Positions 1 through 7,771 of a stretch of DNA of 64,000 nucleotides are shown one piece after another (position 1 is the stretch's first letter; each line of letters begins with the position of its first letter). A model generated the notes under the pieces. It worked only from the letters and a program-made list of their open reading frames with translations. It was not told where the DNA came from and made no database searches. Made by a program: the position numbers and the translations under genes. Origin of the DNA: JACCTH01 sp963761985 (GTDB lineage: Bacteria; Actinomycetota; Acidimicrobiia; Spongiisociales; ZC4RG35); assembly GCA_963761985.1 (NCBI GenBank), contig CAVXIT010000002.1:1-64000 (forward strand), written 5' to 3'.

Positions 1-103
1 GAGCGAGAATCACCTCGCGCCATAGGCCCAAACGCGCGAACACACCTGCATGTGAAACGGGCCGCGTCCGCATCACCATGGCTTTCAGCAGCCACTCCGC
101 CAT
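1..103 (-). other. Possible partial ORF at left edge
   Basis: An open frame starts with ATG at 103 on the minus strand and runs off the left edge (34 codons). There is no convincing Shine-Dalgarno sequence, and the plus strand is also open over most of the stretch, so it may be chance. I recognise no family. Bases 104-186 hold nothing else I can name. Confidence 0.15.
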
Positions 104-186
104 GAGAGCTGAAGGCAGTGCTGCTGGCTCGGTCTCGATTGGCCTGCGACTAACCGCTAAGAGCCGGTCGAAACTGGAGAAGCTGA

Positions 187-262
187 TGGTGGGCGTTGAC
201 GGACTCGAACCGCCGACCCCTTCCTTGTAAGGGAAGTGCTCTACCAACTGAGCTAAACGCCC
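187..262 (-). tRNA. tRNA-Val (anticodon UAC)
   Basis: Read on the minus strand this folds as a complete cloverleaf. The acceptor stem is GGGCGTT/AACGCCC, the anticodon stem CTTCC/GGAAG encloses loop CTTACAA with anticodon TAC, and the T-arm GGCGGTTCGAGTCCGTC is canonical. Discriminator A (190) and an encoded CCA (187-189) follow. Upstream, TAACCT at 273-278 (minus) could be its -10, with TTGAAT at 298-303 as a loosely spaced -35. It is divergent from the sigma factor gene. Confidence 0.96.
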
Positions 263-331
263 GGGGTCGAAGAGGTTACTTCCGACCTACTAGCCCGATT
301 CAACTTCCGTCCCATCTTGACCGATAACCCC

Positions 332-359
332 TTGACAAATGCCAGCCAGGGGGTAGGCG
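332..359 (+). promoter_or_regulatory. Promoter of the sigma factor gene
   Basis: TTGACA at 332-337 is followed after 16 bp by TAGGCG at 354-359. This lies downstream of an in-frame TTG (317) but upstream of ATG 395, so it favours ATG 395 as the true start. It leaves a leader of about 30 nt containing AAGAGAAA as a weak ribosome-binding site. Confidence 0.5.
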
Positions 360-394
360 CCGACGCCTTCCCCAACGTCAAGAGAAACGGTTTC

Positions 395-1318
395 ATGAAA
401 TTCAACGATGGTGACTCGAGCGAAGAGGCAATCCGCCAGTACCTGGACGGGATCGGCTCCTTCGACCTCCTCTCTGCAGAAGAGGAAGTCGTTCTTGCCA
501 AGACAATTGATCGCGGGCGGCGGGCGGCGACCTCATTAGATGGCGAAGCCGACGAGGAGCGACACCAGCATCTCTCCGAAATAGCCGAGGCCGGCGAACG
601 GGCCCGGCGCCGTTTCATCCAGGCGAACTTGCGTCTGGTGGTGAGCATCGCCAAGCGCTATCCCAACGCTGGTCTGCCCTTTCTGGACCTGATCCAGGAA
701 GGCAACCTCGGCCTAATTCGAGCCGTCGAGAAGTTCGAATACCGCAAAGGCTTCAAGTTCTCCACCTACGCCACGTGGTGGATCCGTCAGGCGATCACAA
801 GGGCTATCGCTGACAAGAGCCGGACGATCCGGGTGCCTGTCCACATGATGGACACCATCACTCAGATGCAGACCGCCGAAAACAGCCTCATCAAGAAGCT
901 CGGTCGCACTCCTTCCGACGAGGAGATCGCCGAAGAGGCCGGGCTCACCGTGGCCAAGGTCCGCGAAGCCAAGCGGGTCGCGCCCGAACCAATCTCGCTT
1001 TTCGAGCCCATGGGCGAAGACAACGCCACCATCGGCGATTTCATCGAGGACAAGGACGCCACGGCTCCCTTCGAATGGGTGATCTCGCGGATGAACCAGG
1101 AGGACTTGCGCCACGTGCTCGGCCGGCTAAACGACCGCGAGCGAGCCGTGATCGAGATGCGATACGGCCTCACCAACGAGGACCCAAAGACCCTCGACGA
1201 GGTCGGCCGTCACTTCAACGTGACCCGGGAACGGATTCGCCAAATCGAAACCAAGGCTCTGGCCAAGATGCGCCACCCCGCCAACCCGGCCAAGCTGCGC
1301 CGTCTAGCCGTCGGCTAG
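395..1318 (+). CDS. RNA polymerase sigma factor, RpoD/SigA family
   Basis: Sigma-70 family factor of 307 aa that directs core RNA polymerase to promoters. Region 1.2 lies near residues 10-40 (EEAIRQYLDGIGSFDLLSAE). Region 2 contains FLDLIQEGNLGLIRAVEKFE and the FSTYATWWIRQAI recognition helix, region 3 starts near IRVPVHM, and region 4 ends in the helix-turn-helix around VTRERIRQIETKALAKMRHP. It lacks the acidic region 1.1 of long primary factors, so it is either a short primary sigma or a group 2 (SigB-like) paralogue. ATG 395 is preferred to TTG 317 because a TTGACA promoter lies between them. It converges on the whiB7-like gene with 8 bp between stops. Confidence 0.93.
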   Translation: MKFNDGDSSEEAIRQYLDGIGSFDLLSAEEEVVLAKTIDRGRRAATSLDGEADEERHQHLSEIAEAGERARRRFIQANLRLVVSIAKRYPNAGLPFLDLIQEGNLGLIRAVEKFEYRKGFKFSTYATWWIRQAITRAIADKSRTIRVPVHMMDTITQMQTAENSLIKKLGRTPSDEEIAEEAGLTVAKVREAKRVAPEPISLFEPMGEDNATIGDFIEDKDATAPFEWVISRMNQEDLRHVLGRLNDRERAVIEMRYGLTNEDPKTLDEVGRHFNVTRERIRQIETKALAKMRHPANPAKLRRLAVG

Positions 1319-1326
1319 GAGACGCA

Positions 1327-1629
1327 CTAAGCCGATCGGGTCAGCTCGAGCAATTCGGCGCGGCTCGCTTCCAGTGGAAGATGGGCCTCGCCGCGAGCGG
1401 GTCGACCCCGTCCTCGCTTGCGATGAAACACCTGGCCATCCCAGAAGATCACACCGCCCCAAACGCCCCAATCGAGACCGTCGCGCAACGCCAGCTGCAG
1501 GCAATCAACTCTGACTGAGCAGCCCTGGCAGATCGTCTGCGCCGCCGCAAGGTCTTGAGGGCGTTCGGAAAAGAACAGGTGATTCTTCCCGCTGTCTACG
1601 CAATTTCCTTTGTAAAGAACTTCGTCCAT
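1327..1629 (-). CDS. whiB7: WhiB7-like Fe-S transcriptional activator with AT-hook
   Basis: WhiB-family protein of 100 aa. Cysteines C10, C34, C37 and C43 (CX2CX5C for the last three) would bind a [4Fe-4S] cluster. The G(V/I)WGG turn follows (GVWGGVIF, 55-62), then a basic AT-hook, HRKRGRGRPARG. That C-terminal RGRP hook after GVWGG distinguishes WhiB7, the activator of intrinsic antibiotic resistance, from other Wbl proteins. ATG 1629 follows TCAGAGGATGAA with an AGAGGA site; an upstream in-frame start at 1662 is less likely. The gene has a leader of about 235 nt with a uORF and terminator-like hairpin (listed separately), as whiB7 genes do. WhiB7 acts with the primary sigma factor, and a sigma gene is the convergent neighbour. 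Confidence 0.88.
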   Translation of the reverse strand: MDEVLYKGNCVDSGKNHLFFSERPQDLAAAQTICQGCSVRVDCLQLALRDGLDWGVWGGVIFWDGQVFHRKRGRGRPARGEAHLPLEASRAELLELTRSA

Positions 1630-1664
1630 TTCATCCTCTGAGTGTTTGCGGCTGCAAAGCAAAA

Positions 1665-1692
1665 GGCCGCCTGCGATCGGTGCTTGGCGGCC
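1665..1692 (-). terminator. Terminator-like attenuator hairpin in whiB7 leader
   Basis: On the minus strand a perfect 7-bp stem GGCCGCC/GGCGGCC (1692-1686 with 1671-1665) encloses a 14-nt loop. It is followed at once by TTTTGCTTTG, the layout of an intrinsic terminator. It lies about 35 nt before the whiB7 start and well downstream of the promoter, so it would stop transcription inside the leader. An upstream GGCGG (about 1756-1760) could pair with the CCGCC of the 5' arm as an antiterminator (inference). Confidence 0.65.
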
Positions 1693-1718
1693 TCAGGGGG
1701 TGATCGTGGACTAGGAGG

Positions 1719-1853
1719 TCAACGGAACTGAGACCGCTTCTGGGAGAAACCGCTCCCGCCGGTAGTAGCGCCAATGGGACGCGGCTGCACGGCTCCCATG
1801 AAGAGCCGATCAAGCTTTGTTGGCAGCGTCATCGCCGGCATTGGGGATCTCAT
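1719..1853 (-). CDS. Candidate uORF in the whiB7 leader
   Basis: A 44-codon frame starts at ATG 1853, about 10-15 nt after the predicted transcription start, and ends with TGA at 1719-1721, 27 nt before the attenuator hairpin. It contains three further in-frame ATGs, so the translated start is uncertain. I see no homology. In mycobacterial and Streptomyces whiB7, translation of a leader uORF controls a downstream terminator. Position and context suggest the same role here, but coding is not proven by sequence alone. Confidence 0.45.
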   Translation of the reverse strand: MRSPMPAMTLPTKLDRLFMGAVQPRPIGATTGGSGFSQKRSQFR

Positions 1854-1870
1854 TTCGTTACGACCGGGGC

Positions 1871-1900
1871 ACGCTACGACCCCGACGGCAGGCATGTCAA
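1871..1900 (-). promoter_or_regulatory. Promoter of whiB7 transcript
   Basis: TTGACA (1900-1895) and TAGCGT (1876-1871) are separated by 18 bp on the minus strand, a good sigma-70 match with an actinobacterial TANNNT -10. Transcription would start near 1865, giving a whiB7 leader of about 235 nt. The -35 lies only a few bases beyond the end of the pgi gene (1906). Confidence 0.65.
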
Positions 1901-1905
1901 GGCAA

Positions 1906-3393
1906 TTAGCCGAAATTCGAGACCAGATGGTCGAGGGCTTTTTGTCGGTGCGGCCCGAGGTCGATTCGCAGGACGCGCCGGCCGCGCTCCATCAGGGCTT
2001 GATAATCCCCCAGCGCCTGGGCCGTGATCAGCTGGCCAAAGGTTTGGTCGGTCTCCGGTATCGACAGATCCTCGGTCGGCGTGTCAACGATCTGCAGGAA
2101 TACCCCACTATTCGGGCCTCCTTTATGAAGCTGACCGGTGGAGTGAAGGAACCGGGGCCCGTAACCGGCCGTGGTGGCATTTCCCACCCGGTTCCCGACT
2201 TTGTACCGGATTGTTGCCAGCGCCCGTTCGGTGTCGGTCTCATTGGGCAGATAGGCGTGAATCGCGAAGTAATCGTCCTCGGCCATCGTGGCCAGCAGCT
2301 CGTCGATTCGGTCGGCGAGGTTGGGGGCGAAAAAGTCGACTAAATCAACCCGGGCGGTTTCGCCTTCGAGGGCCTTTCTCGCTCGTTGCTTGGCCAGCTC
2401 GACATCGGGCTGATTGAACGGATGGACTCCCAGCACATGGCCCGCCACGGCGGTGGCGATCTCGGCCGCCATCATCTCAGTTGCGAGGGCATAGCGATCA
2501 GCGAGGACCCGTTCCTCCCCCGGCTGATCGGAAGGCACCGCCGCCACCGGCTCACCTTTCAAGCGGTATTGGAGGAAGTAGCGGTCCTCCGAATAGCGAT
2601 CGAGGTGGGGTTCGTCCGGGATGGGAACGATCCCCTTGTCGTCTTTACCCAGCGACTCGGCGATCAACTGCTCCATCCAAAGCGGAAACGCACTTAGCCC
2701 GGGAGAGGTCAGAAAGGTCAGTTTGTCCCTGCCCGCCTGGGCGGCCTCTCCCCACCGCTGTCCCAAGGCAGCGGCCTCGTCCCAATCCACGGCGGCAGCC
2801 GCCTCCAGGAGCCGGACAAGGTCGACGCCAAGCAATGCCGCCGGGAGCAAACCGAACGGAGTCAATGCGGAGAATCGCCCACCCACATCGGACGGCGCGT
2901 TGACGGCGGCGAGGAATCCCCGCTCGCCGGCAAGTTCTTGCAGGGGCGTGCCTGGATCGGTGATCGCGATGAAACGGTTGCCGTCTTCGCCAGTTGCACG
3001 CCAGAAGTGCCGAAACCCTGACAACGTCTCGATCGTCGTCCCCGATTTGGACGAGACGATGAAGGTTGAGCGCTGCGGGTCGATCGCTTCCGACAGGTTG
3101 GCCACCTGCTCGGGATGGGTCGAGTCGAGCAGCCAGAAGCGGGGCCGGCCGGGACTGGCCCCATAGGTCTCATCGAAAACCTGGGGGGCGAGAGATGAAC
3201 CGCCCATTCCCAACAAGACGAGATCGTCAGTACCGCTGGCATCGACGCTTTCGACAACCTCGGCGATCTCGTCGAGCCGCCCGGCCATGGTTTGGGGAAG
3301 GTCGACCCACCCGAGCCGGTCGGCCAGCTCGGGAGTGTCGGCCCTCCCCCATAGCGTCGGGTCTTTATCTCGAATCCGGTCGGCGACCTTCAC
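1906..3393 (-). CDS. pgi: Glucose-6-phosphate isomerase, Tal-Pgi type
   Basis: Interconverts glucose 6-phosphate and fructose 6-phosphate in the cytosol (glycolysis, gluconeogenesis). The 495-aa protein has a SIS sugar-isomerase core: LVLLGMGGSSLAPQVF near residues 58-73, FIVSSKSGTTIETLSGF near 109-125, and a second SIS half with SLGKDDKGIVPIPDEPHLDR. The C-terminus (LHKGGPNSGVFLQI, FGQLITAQALGDYQAL) matches the isomerase half of bifunctional transaldolase/Pgi proteins. Here it stands alone, with no transaldolase domain and none adjacent. Start GTG 3393 sits 7 nt after CATAAT, close to the leaderless arrangement common in this window. Confidence 0.88.
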   Translation of the reverse strand: MKVADRIRDKDPTLWGRADTPELADRLGWVDLPQTMAGRLDEIAEVVESVDASGTDDLVLLGMGGSSLAPQVFDETYGASPGRPRFWLLDSTHPEQVANLSEAIDPQRSTFIVSSKSGTTIETLSGFRHFWRATGEDGNRFIAITDPGTPLQELAGERGFLAAVNAPSDVGGRFSALTPFGLLPAALLGVDLVRLLEAAAAVDWDEAAALGQRWGEAAQAGRDKLTFLTSPGLSAFPLWMEQLIAESLGKDDKGIVPIPDEPHLDRYSEDRYFLQYRLKGEPVAAVPSDQPGEERVLADRYALATEMMAAEIATAVAGHVLGVHPFNQPDVELAKQRARKALEGETARVDLVDFFAPNLADRIDELLATMAEDDYFAIHAYLPNETDTERALATIRYKVGNRVGNATTAGYGPRFLHSTGQLHKGGPNSGVFLQIVDTPTEDLSIPETDQTFGQLITAQALGDYQALMERGRRVLRIDLGPHRQKALDHLVSNFG

Positions 3394-3411
3394 GTCGCCG
3401 ATTATGACCGT

Positions 3412-3939
3412 CTAGCCCTCGACGGTGAACTCAGCGGTCATTCCCAAGAAGGCGTGCGGGGTGCCCTCGGGGAAGGGCGGCGGTCCTTCTGCGTTGGGAT
3501 CGGCCTCGGCCATCGCCGACTCGAAAGTCGCCTCGTCGAGACCCTGCGGGAGGAAACAAAAGGCCACGTAGCGCCCTGGCTCCGTCACGGAGATAGACGT
3601 AGCCTCCCCTTCGGGATTGAAGGTTTCTCCGCTCGGAGTATCGATCAACACTCCCATGAATTGATTGATCAGAGCGTCGGATTCTTCTTCCGGAAGTTCC
3701 AGGATATCTTCCAGCGTTCGGGTTTCGCCCTCGACCAACTGGACGATGATCAACTCGTGGACCTCTTCGCCTTCGTTGGTGAAGGTGAACTCAGCCCCCG
3801 ATTCGACCAGCCCGGGGACGCCTGCAAAGGCATACTCGGTGCCGGTCACTTCGATGGTGCCGCCGACCGGTTCGCCTCCACCCTGCGCACAGGCCGCTGC
3901 CAGCACGGCAACGACCACCAACAGAATGCTTCTACGCAT
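3412..3939 (-). CDS. Cupredoxin-domain lipoprotein
   Basis: A lipoprotein of 175 aa: a short signal peptide ends in the lipobox LAAAC, so C17 would be lipidated and the protein anchored outside the membrane. The rest is a beta-rich cupredoxin-like domain. A full set of type-1 copper ligands can be traced: His in EVHELI, Cys in YVAFCFLPQG, then His and Met in TPHAFLGMT. About 30 residues are inserted between the Cys and the second His, longer than in plastocyanin. Electron transfer or copper binding is likely; the partner is unknown. ATG 3939 follows a GAGAGAG purine run; the preceding TTG is less likely. Confidence 0.7.
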   Translation of the reverse strand: MRRSILLVVVAVLAAACAQGGGEPVGGTIEVTGTEYAFAGVPGLVESGAEFTFTNEGEEVHELIIVQLVEGETRTLEDILELPEEESDALINQFMGVLIDTPSGETFNPEGEATSISVTEPGRYVAFCFLPQGLDEATFESAMAEADPNAEGPPPFPEGTPHAFLGMTAEFTVEG

Positions 3940-4024
3940 CAATACTCTCTCTCTTTCGTGTGTTTGTAGACCCTTGCAGATGCTCGCTACGAAATCGCAA
4001 CGGCCCCTGACCTAGATTCAAAAG

Positions 4025-4333
4025 ATGGGTCGATTTCGGGATTCAAGCGACGAACTCGATCTAGCAATAATCGGGCGCCGGAAGCGACTTGTGGTCAAGG
4101 CCAACCCGTTCATCGGCGCAACCCTGCTGATTGTTGCCAGTTCCGTCGATCTCGACCTACGAAACGCCACGCCGGCGCCGACGGGGATAGAGGTTCATGC
4201 GATCGTGGTCGGTGGGCGTCTGCGAGTCCTAGCCAACCCTGAGTGGCGACTGGATGGCGAACCTTCCAGCGACGCTCCGCTTTTGCGGGTGGTAGCAACG
4301 TCCCGGTTGGGCAGCGTCAAGATTGAGCGCTAG
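4025..4333 (+). CDS. Short LiaF-C-like beta-solenoid protein
   Basis: A 102-aa soluble protein with the alternating beta pattern of the C-terminal domain of LiaF/YvqF cell-wall stress proteins (RLVVKANPFIGATLLIVASS, then VDLDLRN and RVLANPEW). There is no membrane segment. TAGATT at 4013-4018 lies exactly 6 nt before the ATG, so the mRNA is probably leaderless. Its stop shares a CTAG with the stop of the convergent LuxR-type regulator. The larger PspC/LiaF-like protein at 6.3-7.8 kb suggests a common envelope-stress theme. The family assignment rests on pattern only. Confidence 0.6.
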   Translation: MGRFRDSSDELDLAIIGRRKRLVVKANPFIGATLLIVASSVDLDLRNATPAPTGIEVHAIVVGGRLRVLANPEWRLDGEPSSDAPLLRVVATSRLGSVKIER

Positions 4334-4962
4334 ACAATCCGCCTGTCGCTCGCCCAGCGGGCAAGTTCGTGCCGGTTGGAGAGCTGCAGCTTTCGCAACA
4401 CTGCCGAGACATGGCTCTCGACGGTCTTGACTGAAAGGTTCAACCTGCTCGCGACCTGCTTGTACGCAAATCCGCGGGCAATCAGGCGGAGCACCTCTCG
4501 CTCACGACCGGTGAGCTGATTGAGGTCTTGATCGACCTCGATGGGAACTCCGGCCGCAAAGGCATCGAGAACAAAGCCGGCCAATCGTGGCGAGAACACC
4601 GCGTCGCCGGCCTGCACCCGTTCGATCGCTTCGGTGAGGTCCTCGGAGCCGATGGTCTTGGTCACATAGCCTCGAGCTCCAGCCCGGATCATGGCGATCA
4701 CGTCTTCTGCCTCATCTGAAACCGATAGCGCCAGAAAGCGGACGGACGGATGCGACTCCGCCACCGCGTTGATCACAGCCACCCCCCCACCACCGGGCAT
4801 GTGTACATCGATGAGAACCACATCGGGCGACGTCTCTTTGATGTTTTCGATCGCGTCATCGACGTCGGTGGCGCTGCCGACGACATCGACCTTGCCCTCG
4901 AGCTCGCTACGCACTCCCGCGAGGAACAAGCGGTGATCATCGACGAGGAACAGCCGGATCAC
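4330..4962 (-). CDS. NarL/LuxR-family response regulator
   Basis: Response regulator of 210 aa. The receiver domain (1-120) has acidic pocket D8/D9, phospho-acceptor D52 in LIDVHMPG, S80 and K102. A LuxR helix-turn-helix spans about 145-195 (LTGREREVLRLIARGFAYKQ, KTVESHVSAVLRKL). Its GTG start overlaps the stop of the upstream kinase by 4 bp (GTGA), so the two form a translationally coupled two-component system. The kinase carries a PspC domain, which suggests membrane or cell-envelope stress as the input, in the LiaRS/VraSR manner. Confidence 0.92.
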   Translation of the reverse strand: MIRLFLVDDHRLFLAGVRSELEGKVDVVGSATDVDDAIENIKETSPDVVLIDVHMPGGGGVAVINAVAESHPSVRFLALSVSDEAEDVIAMIRAGARGYVTKTIGSEDLTEAIERVQAGDAVFSPRLAGFVLDAFAAGVPIEVDQDLNQLTGREREVLRLIARGFAYKQVASRLNLSVKTVESHVSAVLRKLQLSNRHELARWASDRRIV

Positions 4963-6191
4963 TTGCGAACTACCTCGACTGCGGGAAGGGTCAAATGAAC
5001 CTCTGTGCCTTCTCCGGGCGACGAGACGACGACCCCCGATCCTCCCTGGCGGCTCATGCGCCCTTCAATCGACTCGGTCAGGCCGCGGCGATCGGACGGG
5101 ACAGCGCCCCGGTCGAAGCCCTTCCCCTGATCCGTGATCCAGACCTCGGCGACTCCGTCCTCCACCTCGAGGTAGACAGAAACGCGATCGACGCCAGAGT
5201 GATTGGCTGCATTAACCATCGCCTCCGAGGCAGCCGCGACCAAGGCGGCCCCGCGCTCATCGAAGCGGGCTTCCCCCACGACGACGAGGTCGATGGCTGT
5301 CGAGCGCTCTGCCTCGATCCGTGCCACAGCGGCTTCGAGGGCAGTGGAGAGAAGTTCGAGGCCTTCGACGGGAGCCTTGCTGAATAGCCATCCGCGCAGC
5401 TCGCGCTCTTGGGTGCGCGCGAGCGAGGCCATCCGCTTGGGATCGTCGGAACGCTGAATCAACGCGAGGGTTTGGAGGACCGAGTCGTGCAGGTGGGCGG
5501 CCATTTCCGCGCGTTCTTCCTGGCGCGCTCTTTCTGTCCTTTCTTGTCCCAAGTCGTCGCGCATCTTGAGAAACCAGGGACCGAATGCGACAAAGAACCC
5601 GACGACGGTGATTGCCACCGCCAGGGCAGTTCCCCCGATCGATGAAAAGGCAGGGATCGAGCTCGCAACCAGACCGAGCCCGCCCAGGACCAACGCGATC
5701 CCGGCGATCAGGCGGAAAATCGAGATCTCGCCGCTCGAACCAGGAAGGACGACGCGGGCGAGCCCGCCAGATTCGGTTCGATCAAGCACCGCCGCAAGAC
5801 CGAAGAAGAGCGTGGCCGAGACAAGAGTCACGACCGGATCGGACCCAATGCCGGCGTTCACCAGGATCCAGAGGAAAGCGCCAAAGGCGATGGCCAGGCC
5901 GACCCGCTGCGAGGCGTCGAGCTGTTTCGGGACCGGTTCAGCCTGATGCTCGAGAGTGAACCACCACAAGAGCAAGTAGAGCACTACGCCGATACCGGAC
6001 ACCGTGGCCAGAGTGACGAAAGCGGCCCTTACATACAGATCGGAAACACCGAGGCGGTCGGCCAACCCTCCGGCGACTCCAGCAATCCAGCGATTCTCGG
6101 ATCGCCGCCAGAGTCGCAGGCGGTCAACAAAGTTTTGCCGCCCATCCACGGGTCGATCCACAGGCTGATCCACAATGTGTGATGTTGGCAA
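4959..6191 (-). CDS. PspC-domain sensor histidine kinase
   Basis: HisKA_3-type kinase of 410 aa, partner of the adjacent LuxR regulator. The N-terminus is a PspC domain (about 25-85: WIAGVAGGLADRLGVSDLYV). Four further hydrophobic segments lie between about 95 and 208. The dimerisation box contains phospho-acceptor H235 (AAHLHDSVLQTLALI), and a HATPase_c domain ends the protein (AASEAMVNAANHSG, DQGKGFD). The start is unsettled: TTG 6191 gives the longest frame, while several in-frame GTG codons follow (from 6173) and none has a good ribosome-binding site. It diverges from another PspC-domain gene at 6296. Confidence 0.88.
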   Translation of the reverse strand: MPTSHIVDQPVDRPVDGRQNFVDRLRLWRRSENRWIAGVAGGLADRLGVSDLYVRAAFVTLATVSGIGVVLYLLLWWFTLEHQAEPVPKQLDASQRVGLAIAFGAFLWILVNAGIGSDPVVTLVSATLFFGLAAVLDRTESGGLARVVLPGSSGEISIFRLIAGIALVLGGLGLVASSIPAFSSIGGTALAVAITVVGFFVAFGPWFLKMRDDLGQERTERARQEERAEMAAHLHDSVLQTLALIQRSDDPKRMASLARTQERELRGWLFSKAPVEGLELLSTALEAAVARIEAERSTAIDLVVVGEARFDERGAALVAAASEAMVNAANHSGVDRVSVYLEVEDGVAEVWITDQGKGFDRGAVPSDRRGLTESIEGRMSRQGGSGVVVSSPGEGTEVHLTLPAVEVVRK

Positions 6192-6236
6192 GCCGGGCGG
6201 CTTGTCACAATCGGGGAAACCCCTTGCGCCGCCCTC

Positions 6237-6253
6237 AGGAATCAGGGATTCCT
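6237..6253. promoter_or_regulatory. Inverted repeat between divergent PspC genes
   Basis: AGGAATC-AGG-GATTCCT is a perfect 7-bp inverted repeat in the 104-bp gap between the kinase gene and the PspC/LiaF-like operon. It is flanked by direct CCTCAGG copies. It is a candidate operator for the LuxR-type regulator; no biochemical evidence can be seen from sequence. Confidence 0.4.
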
Positions 6254-6295
6254 CAGGGCTCTACCCAATAGACGATTCGGGAAGCAAACCTCACG

Positions 6296-7771
6296 ATGGA
6301 CGCTATGGAAAACACAACTCAGCAAACCGTGAGCCCGCCGGTCGTCGCGCCGCCCGAACCTGCACGGATGGTGCGTCCGATCGCGAAGCGGATCATCAGT
6401 GGGTCGGCGCTCGGCGTCGCGAACAAGCTCGGAGTCTCGTCGACTCTGGTACGAGGGGCCTGGGTTTTGCTCGCTTTCACCGGGATCGGAATTCCCCTCT
6501 ACGCCTTGGCCTGGCTGCTGATTCCGGGCGAAGGCGAGGTCCGCTCGATCGGCGAGCAATGGGTATCGCGACTGGGCGGTTCCCAGGGCTGGATCGGAAT
6601 CGTGCTTGTAGTCATCGCCTTGTCGGTGCTGGCTCCCGCCCTGCCCTTCGTCGATGGTGGGATTTTGATTCCGACGATCCTTCTTGCGGGAGGAATCCTT
6701 TTGTACCAACAGAACTTTGCCAAGGCACCGGCGGAAAGGACCGACACGACGATGGTCGATGTGCAGACGCCCCGCGCTTCTCGGGTCCCTCCCCCACCGC
6801 GAACTCCTCCATCGCCTCTGGGCCAGATCACAGTCGGCGCAACCGTCATCGGCCTCGGCGTTCTCGCCCTGATCGATCGAGCCTCGGCGGGCATTGACGC
6901 CGCACCCCGCCATTACTTGGCGCTAGCAGTGGTCATCCTTGGGTTAGGAGTGCTCGTCGGAACCTTTTACGGTCGAGCCCGCTGGCTGATCCCCATCGGC
7001 CTGCTGCTGATTCCCGTCACCGCCGGTGCGGGGGTGGTCGAGTACGGCAACACCGCCCGAGACCAGACGTTGCGGCCGACCACGTTTGCCGAGCTGGAAG
7101 AGATCTATGAGCTCGGGGTGGGTGAGTTGACGATCGACCTCACCGATCTTCCCTGGAATGGAGAAGCTGTCGAACTTGACGGGTCGGTCGGAGTCGGGAG
7201 GCTCGAGCTAATCCTGCCCGCGGGTGTGACCGTTGATGCTGTTACCGAGGTCGGAATCGGCGCTTCGGTCAGTCCTTCGAATACCGAAGGTGGCCTTGGA
7301 GTCGAGCACAGCTACACCGTCGGCGACGGGACCTCCGGCAGCCTCACCGCGAACCTCGAGGTTGGCATCGGAGAGATTGAGGTTCATGGTCCGGGGCTCT
7401 TCGCATTCGAGGACGGGGAGTTTTTCGAGCCTTTTGAAGGCGTCGAGATCATCCCCAGGGGGCCGGGCGACCTCGAAGACTCGTACATAGTCACTGGCAC
7501 CGAGAACCTCACCCTGGACCTCAGCGGGCTGGCATTGGCGGCCGATCGCACAATCGTGCTGGGGTCGGATAGCGGAGACATCTTCGTGACGATTCCTGAC
7601 GACGTCTCCTACTCGATCAATGCCCAGGGGCCTGAGCTAATCATCCTCGACAGCTTCGTCGAGAACGGCTCATTCGCCGGCGAGTTCCGCAGCGGCGATG
7701 GGCCAGTGCTTTCCCTCGATATCACCAGCGCAGACGGCACCATCACCGTCGAGAAAGGTTCCCGGTCATGA
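6296..7771 (+). CDS. PspC and LiaF-like multi-domain membrane protein
   Basis: A 491-aa membrane protein. The PspC domain (about 25-80: IISGSALGVANKLGVSSTLV, then GIPLYALAWLLIPGEGE) is followed by several hydrophobic segments to about residue 250. A long extracytoplasmic beta-rich C-terminal part then begins (FAELEEIYELGVGELTIDLT, VGVGRLELILPAGVTV), with the glycine-rich repeats of LiaF/DUF2154-type domains. It is probably a regulator or effector of envelope stress working with the divergent PspC kinase pair. ATG 6296 or ATG 6305 could be the start. Its stop overlaps the next ATG by 4 bp. Confidence 0.75.
   Translation: MDAMENTTQQTVSPPVVAPPEPARMVRPIAKRIISGSALGVANKLGVSSTLVRGAWVLLAFTGIGIPLYALAWLLIPGEGEVRSIGEQWVSRLGGSQGWIGIVLVVIALSVLAPALPFVDGGILIPTILLAGGILLYQQNFAKAPAERTDTTMVDVQTPRASRVPPPPRTPPSPLGQITVGATVIGLGVLALIDRASAGIDAAPRHYLALAVVILGLGVLVGTFYGRARWLIPIGLLLIPVTAGAGVVEYGNTARDQTLRPTTFAELEEIYELGVGELTIDLTDLPWNGEAVELDGSVGVGRLELILPAGVTVDAVTEVGIGASVSPSNTEGGLGVEHSYTVGDGTSGSLTANLEVGIGEIEVHGPGLFAFEDGEFFEPFEGVEIIPRGPGDLEDSYIVTGTENLTLDLSGLALAADRTIVLGSDSGDIFVTIPDDVSYSINAQGPELIILDSFVENGSFAGEFRSGDGPVLSLDITSADGTITVEKGSRS

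Noticed and set aside
317..394. N-terminal extension of the sigma factor from TTG 317
   Set aside because: A TTGACA promoter with a -10 lies inside it, and family similarity starts after ATG 395.
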